The notes beneath the pieces are model-generated. The model saw only the letters and a list, made by a program, of their open reading frames with translations. It searched no databases and was not told the origin of the DNA. The position numbers and the translations under genes were made by a program. 8,628 bases of DNA. It comes from Candidatus Omnitrophota bacterium. GTDB lineage: Bacteria; Omnitrophota; Koll11; Pluralincolimonadales; Pluralincolimonadaceae. The DNA is taken from contig JAKLIT010000052.1 in the NCBI GenBank assembly GCA_022709465.1, forward strand, positions 1-8,628, read 5' to 3'. Below, piece by piece: positions 1 through 5,084 of this stretch. How positions within the stretch are numbered: the stretch's first letter is position 1; each line of letters begins with the position of its first letter.

Positions 1-34
1 GTTCTTCATTAAGAACAAGAAACTATTTTCTTGA
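1..34 (+). CDS. C-terminal end of an upstream gene (possibly pgsA), partial
   Basis: In the frame starting at base 2 the window opens with ten sense codons reading FFIKNKKLFS, then a TGA stop at 32-34. The stop overlaps the TTG start of pgpA (TTGA at 31-34), the arrangement expected of translationally coupled genes. A hydrophobic then lysine-rich tail would suit a small membrane enzyme. Phosphatidylglycerophosphate synthase (pgsA), whose product is the PgpA substrate, is a common neighbour of pgpA, so it is the best guess. Ten residues cannot identify a family. The frame could also be open by chance. Confidence 0.45.
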   Translation, partial: FFIKNKKLFS

Positions 35-492
35 AGACCGTAGTAAAGCTTATCAGCACGTTCTTCTATTCCGGCTTCGTCCCGCGCATGCCCGGGACTG
101 CGGGTTCCGCCGCCGGCCTGCTTTTCGCGTTCCTTGCATCCTATGATCCGAGGGTCTATCTGTTGTCGCTGGTAATGCTGCTGGCTGCCGTGATGATGGT
201 GGTAAAGCCCGCCGAGATACTCTTCGGCAAGAGGGATTCCGGGAAGATCGTCATAGACGAAGCGGCCGGTATGATGATAGCCCTTTTGTTCCTGCCTATG
301 GAACCGGCCTACATGGCCGCGGCTTTCATATCGTTCAGGTTATTCGACATTTTCAAGCCATTCCCGATAAAGATAGCCGAACGCGCGCCAAGCCCAATAG
401 GAGTAGTGCTCGATGATGTTATTGCAGGGATCTACGCTAATATTACCGTCAGGGCCGGCGCAGCATTACTTCTGCAAGCGGCGTGTAGATAG
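31..492 (+). CDS. pgpA: Phosphatidylglycerophosphatase A
   Basis: This 153-residue inner-membrane enzyme removes the phosphate from phosphatidylglycerophosphate to give phosphatidylglycerol. Every conserved block of the PgpA family is visible: GFVPRMPGTAGS (15-26), a GKIVIDEAAG acidic block (71-80, D76/E77), FRLFDIFKPFP (102-112) and LDDVIAG (127-133). The acidic residues are the expected metal and phosphate site. Hydrophobic stretches near 28-38, 41-59, 80-101 and 130-149 fit a multi-pass membrane protein. Length is close to the usual 150-170. The start is a TTG with no clear Shine-Dalgarno site. It is chosen because the frame is closed by a TAA at 10-12 and because TTG overlaps the stop of the preceding frame, suggesting translation by coupling. 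The 3' end overlaps convergent thpR by 44 bp. Confidence 0.93.
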   Translation: MKTVVKLISTFFYSGFVPRMPGTAGSAAGLLFAFLASYDPRVYLLSLVMLLAAVMMVVKPAEILFGKRDSGKIVIDEAAGMMIALLFLPMEPAYMAAAFISFRLFDIFKPFPIKIAERAPSPIGVVLDDVIAGIYANITVRAGAALLLQAACR

Positions 493-1012
493 GGCCTTCC
501 GGGGAGAGCCTGCTGTTCAGCAGGGAAATGCGGTCAACGAGCGTCTTCGTGGAAGCGCGGAACCTAAGATCACCAATGGCTTTCGTAAGCAGACCGATAT
601 TCCTCCCGCTCCTGACCCTTCCGACCGTTATATGAGGCGAGAATTTCCTCTCCTCGTCAGGTATCCCGAGTTCTGCGAGCCGTGAGGATATTGAATCGCG
701 GAGGACCCCGGATTCCCGCGCGCCCTCGCCTACTCCGGCCCAGATGACCTCGGGGGAGGAGAGTCCAGGAAAAGCACCGATACCTTCTAACCCGATATAG
801 AACTGCCCGAAGACGGATACGGCGTCAGATAGCGCCGATTTTACGGAGGGTATGCTCTGCCGGCCACAGTCGCCCAGAAATCGTAGGGTCAGGTGGATAT
901 TCTCCGGATCCGCCCATTTCACGTCTGCTCCCGCCTTCTTCAGCGAAGATTGGAGAGCGCGCAATTCCTCCCGGGCTTCCCGGGAAAGCCCTATCGCTAT
1001 AAAAACCCTCAT
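449..1012 (-). CDS. thpR: RNA 2',3'-cyclic phosphodiesterase (2'-5' RNA ligase family)
   Basis: This is a cytoplasmic 2H-phosphoesterase family protein that opens 2',3'-cyclic phosphate ends of RNA and was first described as a 2'-5' tRNA-half ligase. Counting from the ATG at 1012, it has 187 residues. Both diagnostic HxTx motifs are present, HLTL at 40-43 and HITV at 127-130, each followed by the expected context (RFLG; GRVRS). The N-terminus MRVFIAIGL and the C-terminal pattern SLLNSRLSPEGPIYTPL are typical. The frame stays open to a TTG at 1033, but that codon abuts the predicted -10 box and cannot lie in the transcript. The ATG at 1012 has GGAAGG four bases upstream. In many bacteria thpR sits beside cinA; here cinA lies on the same strand but two opposite-strand genes intervene. 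The 3' end overlaps pgpA by 44 bp. Confidence 0.92.
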   Translation of the reverse strand: MRVFIAIGLSREAREELRALQSSLKKAGADVKWADPENIHLTLRFLGDCGRQSIPSVKSALSDAVSVFGQFYIGLEGIGAFPGLSSPEVIWAGVGEGARESGVLRDSISSRLAELGIPDEERKFSPHITVGRVRSGRNIGLLTKAIGDLRFRASTKTLVDRISLLNSRLSPEGPIYTPLAEVMLRRP

Positions 1013-1032
1013 ACGGCCTTCCATAGCCGGCA

Positions 1033-1061
1033 ATTATACATTATGAATTGACATTAATCAA
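1033..1061 (-). promoter_or_regulatory. thpR sigma70-type promoter
   Basis: On the minus strand, TTGATT (1061-1056) and a perfect TATAAT (1038-1033) are separated by 17 bp. The predicted transcript would begin near 1026, leaving about 14 leader bases that include the GGAAGG before the thpR ATG at 1012. The site is interleaved with the plus-strand promoter: each -35 box falls inside the other promoter's spacer. Confidence 0.65.
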
Positions 1062-1075
1062 CCGGGTGGTATAAT
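1048..1075 (+). promoter_or_regulatory. Perfect-consensus sigma70 promoter of the SBP-cyclase operon
   Basis: TTGACA (1048-1053) and TATAAT (1070-1075) both match the housekeeping consensus 6/6, with a 16-bp spacer. The next gene's ATG begins at 1083, only 7 bases after the -10 box, so transcription should start at or next to the start codon. No Shine-Dalgarno site lies between. The message is therefore predicted to be leaderless. Confidence 0.78.
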
Positions 1076-1082
1076 CCAAAAT

Positions 1083-2342
1083 ATGCAAAAGGCGACCTAT
1101 CTTAAGTTCTGGGTTATGCCTGTCGGGGGATATGAGACCAGCCAGATAATCGGCGAAGAGATATCATCTTTTGAAAAACTACATCCCGGGATTAAGGTCG
1201 ATTGCTCGGTGGTCCCCTGGTCGCTTGCATGGAAAAAGATAGTCACGGCCGCTAAGGAAGGCCGGCTTCCCGACGTATTCCTTATCGGCAACACCTGGAC
1301 TAGGACCCTCGCCGCGATAAACGCGCTCTCCGACCTCACGACGGAATCCTCCGAAGATAAGCTCAAGAACGCCTTCTATCCTGCTGCGTGGGCTACCTGC
1401 GAGATCAGGAACTCGGGGAAGGTGATGGCTCTGCCTTGGTCCGCCGACGCCCGCATGATATTCTACAGGAAGGACCTTTTCGAAAGAGCGGGCCTTACGC
1501 CTAAGTCGTTGGAGACGTGGGAAACCTTCAAGGGCGCATGCGATGTGCTCTCCGGGTTAAAAGGTATAGACAGGGATTTTATCGGGCCTCTCGGTGTAGC
1601 GGATATTAAGGACCCGGGCCTCGTGCATGAGGTAGCCCCCTGGATATGGGCAGGTGGAGGGGACTTTCTTACCCCGGACGGCCTCTCGGCATCGTTCAAT
1701 AATACGCGTTCGCTCAAAGGAATTAAATATTATTTCGACCTGCTGCATGAAGATGCCGCGCCGGTAAAAGACAGGAAGGTGCCCTGTTACCCGGCCTATG
1801 ATTTCTTCGTCCTGAAGAAGTACGCGATGATAATAGCCGGCCCGTTTGCCGCGCCGAGTTATATACCCGGATTCTTCGAGGCGCCGATTACCGCGGGAGA
1901 TCCCGGGGATATCAATAGATTCGGGGTCGCGTTGCTGCCTGCTGGTCCCGGAGGGCGTTTCAGTTTCCTTGGCGGAAGCAACCTTGCGGTCTCCGCGTCC
2001 ACGAAGAACAAACAGGAAGCATGGCAGTTCGTGAAGTTCCTTACGTCCAGGGATTTCCAGGTCAGGCAGTACAGGTCTATAGGCCTGCTTCCGGCGGGCA
2101 TCGAGGCCTTCGCGAGCCTTTTCTACGAGGGTACACCGAACCAACAAGTACTCATAGAGACATACAAGAACTACGGCAAGAGCTACACGCAGGTCGACAT
2201 GTGGGGAAGCATAGAGTTCATACTGGCGGAATATTTCGGCAAGCTGCTGGACGGCGTAAAACAGGGCAAGTACAGTGAGGAACTGATATCGGCGGAATCC
2301 GGCAAATACGCCGAAGAGGTGGATTACCTGCTGTCATTATGA
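1083..2342 (+). CDS. Family 1 sugar-type solute-binding protein without signal peptide
   Basis: This 419-residue protein has the fold signature of family 1 ABC solute-binding proteins (MalE/UgpB type), which bind sugars or glycerol-phosphate-like ligands. Visible blocks are LKFWVMPVGG (7-16), FEKLHPGIKV (30-39), VPWSLAWKKI (44-53), RLPDVFLIGNTWT (61-73), ALPWSADARMIFYRKDLFERAG (from 116), ETWETF (144-149), and the C-lobe pattern GGSNLAVS...EAWQFVKFL (297-320). Length suits a complete mature protein. Residue 1 is already where mature binding proteins begin: there is no signal peptide or lipobox cysteine. The frame upstream reaches a TGA at 1044-1046 without a usable start, so no export signal is being missed. 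A cytoplasmic location is inferred. No permease or ATPase gene is nearby. Its TGA overlaps the cyclase ATG, so a sensor role coupled to that enzyme is the favoured reading. The ligand is unknown. Confidence 0.85.
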   Translation: MQKATYLKFWVMPVGGYETSQIIGEEISSFEKLHPGIKVDCSVVPWSLAWKKIVTAAKEGRLPDVFLIGNTWTRTLAAINALSDLTTESSEDKLKNAFYPAAWATCEIRNSGKVMALPWSADARMIFYRKDLFERAGLTPKSLETWETFKGACDVLSGLKGIDRDFIGPLGVADIKDPGLVHEVAPWIWAGGGDFLTPDGLSASFNNTRSLKGIKYYFDLLHEDAAPVKDRKVPCYPAYDFFVLKKYAMIIAGPFAAPSYIPGFFEAPITAGDPGDINRFGVALLPAGPGGRFSFLGGSNLAVSASTKNKQEAWQFVKFLTSRDFQVRQYRSIGLLPAGIEAFASLFYEGTPNQQVLIETYKNYGKSYTQVDMWGSIEFILAEYFGKLLDGVKQGKYSEELISAESGKYAEEVDYLLSL

Positions 2343-3880
2343 CGGGAAAAGATATGGATGACGAAAGAGCGGGACTTCAGAGGGCGGAGAAACATTTAAG
2401 CATGTTGCAGGGCGTCGTCAGGACGTTCTTCCAGTTCGAGGCCGGCATCGAGGAGACGCTAAAGATGAGCCTCAAGTCGCTGATGGAAGACCTGATGTTC
2501 GATTCGATATTCGTATACCTGTACGAGGAATCCGGCAATGCCCTCGAATGCGTGCAGGCAAGATCGCGCGGCAAGGGGATAATCGCGGGGGAGAGCATAA
2601 TACCGGTCACGGACAGCGATAACGATATAATCAGCGCCGTCTTCCTCGGGAAAAGGCCGTTCGAGATATGGGATGACGGCATCCAGATATGCATGCCGCT
2701 CAGGCTCGCGGACGAGAAGATCGGAGTGCTGATAGCGGACAAACAGACATCAAGGGAGAAGATCAGCGGCGAAGAGAAGGAGATGCTGTCCGATTACGCG
2801 CACGAGATAAGCAGGGGTATCCGCTATATCGGAGTATTCGAGAACAATTCGAGGAAGATAGAGATGCTCCTCGCGCTTTCAAAGATCAGCGAGGCGATGG
2901 CGACCACAATGGAGTTCGAGCCGGTCCTCGAAATAATCTTGAATAGCGCAGTAGACATACTGAAGTTCGACATGGCGAAACTCTACCTTGTAGACAAGAA
3001 ATCAAACCAGCTAAGGGGAAAGATCAGCTCGGATATAAGAAAGGTTGTCAGGAGCATCGAGAAGGAGAGCTATCCGATCCAGAAAGGGGCGAACAGGATC
3101 GTCGACAGCCTACTTGAAGACGGCTCGCGCGAAGGCCCGCGGTACAGTACCGACGAGCTTTTCCTTTATTATCCGCTGATAGTGAAGGAAGACAAGATCG
3201 GCGTGCTCGTCGTGAATAACGTATTCAGCCGCTTGCCGATTGGCAAGGAGGATATGGAGAACCTCGATATACTGGCTAACCAGGCGGCGGTGACCCTCGA
3301 GAAGGCGAAGTTATATCAGGAGGTCAAGGAGCTGTCGATACGCGACAGCCTTACGGGCCTATATTCGCACGGATTCTTCCTTGGCAGGTTCGAGGAGGAG
3401 GCAAAGAGGGCTGGCCGCGAAAAGCAGGTCTTCTCGCTAATGATCATAGATATAGACGGCTTCAAGAGGTATAACGACCTCTACGGCCACCAGTCCGGCG
3501 ACGAGATAATCCTAGCCCTCTCCAGGATACTTAAACAGAACATAAGGACATTCGATGTTAAGGGGCGCCCGATAGACGCGATAGGAAGGTATGGAGGCGA
3601 TGAATTCGTCGTGCTGCTTACCAATTCAAATAAGGACAGCGCTTTGGCCGTCGGCAACAGGCTGCGCGACGCGGTAAAGGCGCAGAAGATAAGCGCGGGG
3701 GATAAGACGGTCACGTTCAGCGTAAGTATAGGCATAGCAATATACCCTAACGACGGAGGCACCCCGCAGCAATTATTCAAAAAAGCCGACGACGCCCTTT
3801 ATTGGGCAAAGCAGCACGGGAAGGACCAGTTGTGCCTCGCTTCGGATATAGGAAAGAACCCGCCTAAAGAGATACTCTAA
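2339..3880 (+). CDS. GAF-GAF-GGDEF diguanylate cyclase
   Basis: This 513-residue soluble protein is predicted to make cyclic di-GMP from two GTP. A short helical N-terminus (about 8-35) precedes two GAF-like sensory domains (about 38-165 and 188-325), a linking helix (LANQAAVTLEKAKLYQEVKEL, in two pieces around 312-332), and a GGDEF domain (333-500). The cyclase domain opens with RDSLTGLYSHGFF (335-347), has DIDGFKRYNDLYGHQSGDE (371-389), the active-site YGGDEF (418-423), and SVSIGIAIYP (461-470). The allosteric inhibitory site RxxD is intact as RPID (410-413), five residues before GGDEF. I see no membrane segment. The ATG overlaps the stop of the binding-protein gene (ATGA) and lacks a clear ribosome-binding site, implying coupled translation; ATG at 2354 is an alternative start. 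Activity is likely; the GAF ligands are unknown. The 3' end overlaps convergent cinA by 17 bp. Confidence 0.93.
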   Translation: MTGKDMDDERAGLQRAEKHLSMLQGVVRTFFQFEAGIEETLKMSLKSLMEDLMFDSIFVYLYEESGNALECVQARSRGKGIIAGESIIPVTDSDNDIISAVFLGKRPFEIWDDGIQICMPLRLADEKIGVLIADKQTSREKISGEEKEMLSDYAHEISRGIRYIGVFENNSRKIEMLLALSKISEAMATTMEFEPVLEIILNSAVDILKFDMAKLYLVDKKSNQLRGKISSDIRKVVRSIEKESYPIQKGANRIVDSLLEDGSREGPRYSTDELFLYYPLIVKEDKIGVLVVNNVFSRLPIGKEDMENLDILANQAAVTLEKAKLYQEVKELSIRDSLTGLYSHGFFLGRFEEEAKRAGREKQVFSLMIIDIDGFKRYNDLYGHQSGDEIILALSRILKQNIRTFDVKGRPIDAIGRYGGDEFVVLLTNSNKDSALAVGNRLRDAVKAQKISAGDKTVTFSVSIGIAIYPNDGGTPQQLFKKADDALYWAKQHGKDQLCLASDIGKNPPKEIL

Positions 3881-4994
3881 GAAGGTCTAATGCGGCCTGG
3901 GAAGACCTGAATTTTATCACCTCGCGATCGCCCCTGAAACGGAATACTTTGCAGGCCGTCCTGCCTTCCATGGAGATCGCGATATATACAAGGCCCACGG
4001 GCTTGTCCTTTACTGCTCCGGAAGGCCCGGCTATGCCTGTCACCGAAAGGCCTATATCGGCGCCGGCCGATTTCTTTACGTTTTTGGCCATTTCGACAGC
4101 CGTTTGCCTGCTGACCGCGCCGTGCCTTCGCAATGTGACGCTGCGGACACCCAGCAAGCCCGACTTGATATCATTGGAGTAGGCCGCAATACCCATCCTG
4201 AAGTACGCGGAACTGCCGGGGACATCGGTTATCCTGCTCGATATCAATCCGCCTGTGCACGACTCGGCTACCGCAAGGGTCTTGCGCGCACGTGACAGCA
4301 GGGACCCGACAGCCCCTTCAAGCGTCTCATCATCGCGGCCGAATATGTATTTGCCGAGGCGGGATGTTATCTTCTTATCCGCCTTATCGATGAGCGCTTT
4401 CGCCCGTATTTCGTTAGCCGCCTTTGCCATTATCTTCAGTTCAACAAGCGCCGGCTTGGCGTAGATGCCTACGGTAAGGGGAGGAGGGCTGTTGAGCAGG
4501 TCGGTGACCCTGCGGTCCGCGTCCGATTCGGACAACCCGGTCATCTTTATCGTCCTGACCTTCAGTACACCCTCGCTCCTGAACCTCTTCCTGAGGAACG
4601 GCGCTACGGTCCGCTCGAACATCGGGTTGAGCTCCCTCGGGGGCCCCGGAAGCGCGATAAGCAGTTTTTCCCCTATGCCGTATATGAAACCCGGAGCTGT
4701 GCCGACATAATTCTTTACTACCCTTGAGTTCTCTATCGGAAAAGTGCGGGATATTACCCGGAGCGTTATATCGTCGACGGTAGGACCGAGCCCCCCGGTC
4801 GTTATCACTATGTCGGAGCGCCTGAGGCCGGCCTCGAGCGCGCTCGAGAGCCTTTCGGGATTATCGCCGACGGTCGAATGGTGGTAGACGCCGATACCCA
4901 GCTCCGCGAGTTTTACGGACAACCATTGCTGGTTCGTGTTCAGTATCTGCCCGAGGAGTATCTCCGTCCCTATAGAGATTATTTCCGCTTTCAT
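3864..4994 (-). CDS. cinA: CinA-family protein (MoCF-like domain plus NMN deamidase domain), shortened
   Basis: This two-domain cytoplasmic protein belongs to the CinA family, linked to pyridine-nucleotide recycling. The N-terminal COG1058 (MoaB/MogA-like) domain shows EIISIGTEILLGQILNTN (4-21), TTGGLGPTVDD (65-75), GTAPGF (98-103) and LPGPPREL (115-122). The C-terminal PncC-like domain (about 222-375) shows AESCTGG (243-249), AAYSNDIK (270-277), SVTGIAGPSG (317-326) and KPVGLVYIAI (331-340), as expected for nicotinamide mononucleotide amidohydrolase. The protein is 376 residues, whereas the family is usually about 400-420. The missing stretch is between TLRVIS (77-82) and the conserved GTAPGF, where relatives carry about 35 more residues including a helix and an NRKQA-like motif. 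The reading frame is intact through this point. The ATG lies 7 bases after a TATAAT, so the message is probably leaderless. Confidence 0.93.
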   Translation of the reverse strand: MKAEIISIGTEILLGQILNTNQQWLSVKLAELGIGVYHHSTVGDNPERLSSALEAGLRRSDIVITTGGLGPTVDDITLRVISRTFPIENSRVVKNYVGTAPGFIYGIGEKLLIALPGPPRELNPMFERTVAPFLRKRFRSEGVLKVRTIKMTGLSESDADRRVTDLLNSPPPLTVGIYAKPALVELKIMAKAANEIRAKALIDKADKKITSRLGKYIFGRDDETLEGAVGSLLSRARKTLAVAESCTGGLISSRITDVPGSSAYFRMGIAAYSNDIKSGLLGVRSVTLRRHGAVSRQTAVEMAKNVKKSAGADIGLSVTGIAGPSGAVKDKPVGLVYIAISMEGRTACKVFRFRGDREVIKFRSSQAALDLLRVSL

Positions 4995-5001
4995 AGACAG
5001 G

Positions 5002-5032
5002 ATTATAGCATAAATGGCTTGCCACGGGACAA
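5002..5032 (-). promoter_or_regulatory. cinA extended -10 promoter
   Basis: On the minus strand TGCTATAAT (5010-5002) is a perfect extended -10 element. A weak -35 match, TTGTCC (5032-5027), lies 19 bp upstream; extended -10 promoters tolerate a poor -35. The cinA ATG (4994) starts 7 bases downstream of the box, so the transcript should begin at or one base before it. There is no Shine-Dalgarno sequence in that gap. Confidence 0.65.
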
Positions 5033-5047
5033 CTAATCGGATATCAT
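5019..5047 (+). promoter_or_regulatory. Promoter of the discoidin-glycosidase gene
   Basis: TTGCCA (5019-5024) and TATCAT (5042-5047) each match the sigma70 consensus in 5 of 6 positions and are 17 bp apart. Transcription is expected near 5054, giving a leader of about 31 bases before the ATG at 5085. A second TATCAT (5047-5052) follows directly because the pentamer ATATC is repeated, but no -35 is well placed for it. The site overlaps the divergent cinA promoter. Confidence 0.6.
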
Positions 5048-5053
5048 ATCATG

Positions 5054-5071
5054 AGTTGGGGAAAAACAACT
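5054..5071 (+). other. Small 5' leader stem-loop
   Basis: AGTTG (5054-5058) can pair with CAACT (5067-5071) around the loop GGGAAAAA. The predicted transcription start falls at the first base of the stem, and the ribosome-binding site begins 3 bases after it. A stem at the extreme 5' end can stabilise a message. With only five pairs this may be chance. Confidence 0.3.
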
Positions 5072-5073
5072 TC

Positions 5074-5079
5074 AGGAGG
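5074..5079 (+). promoter_or_regulatory. Strong ribosome-binding site of the glycosidase gene
   Basis: A perfect AGGAGG lies five bases before the ATG at 5085 and fixes that start. It is the only textbook Shine-Dalgarno site in the window, in contrast to the apparently leaderless SBP and cinA genes, and implies efficient translation of the exported protein. Confidence 0.85.
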
Positions 5080-5084
5080 GAAGG

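Noticed and set aside
509..524. CCTGCTG-TT-CAGCAGG palindrome 17 bases after the pgpA stop
   Set aside because: It is not followed by a T-run on either strand and lies within the thpR coding sequence (SLLNSRL), so there is no support for a terminator.
413..685. Plus-strand open frame of 90 codons after pgpA
   Set aside because: It is antisense to the well-supported thpR gene, is rich in Arg and Pro as expected of an out-of-frame reading, and has no ribosome-binding site.
1013..1033. Upstream TTG (1033) and ATG (1024) starts for thpR
   Set aside because: The TTG directly abuts and shares a base with the -10 box, so it cannot be in the transcript. The ATG at 1024 would sit at the very 5' end without a ribosome-binding site, whereas the ATG at 1012 has GGAAGG upstream and yields the usual MRVFIAIGL N-terminus.
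1557..2147. Long minus-strand open frame (196 codons)
   Set aside because: It lies antisense inside the binding-protein gene, its protein has no recognisable domain, and the sense frame carries strong family motifs throughout.
3883..3915. AGGTCT / AGACCT inverted repeat followed by a short T-run, just after the cyclase stop
   Set aside because: The stem is six pairs with a 14-base loop, and only four Ts follow. It lies in cinA coding sequence, so it is too weak to call a terminator.
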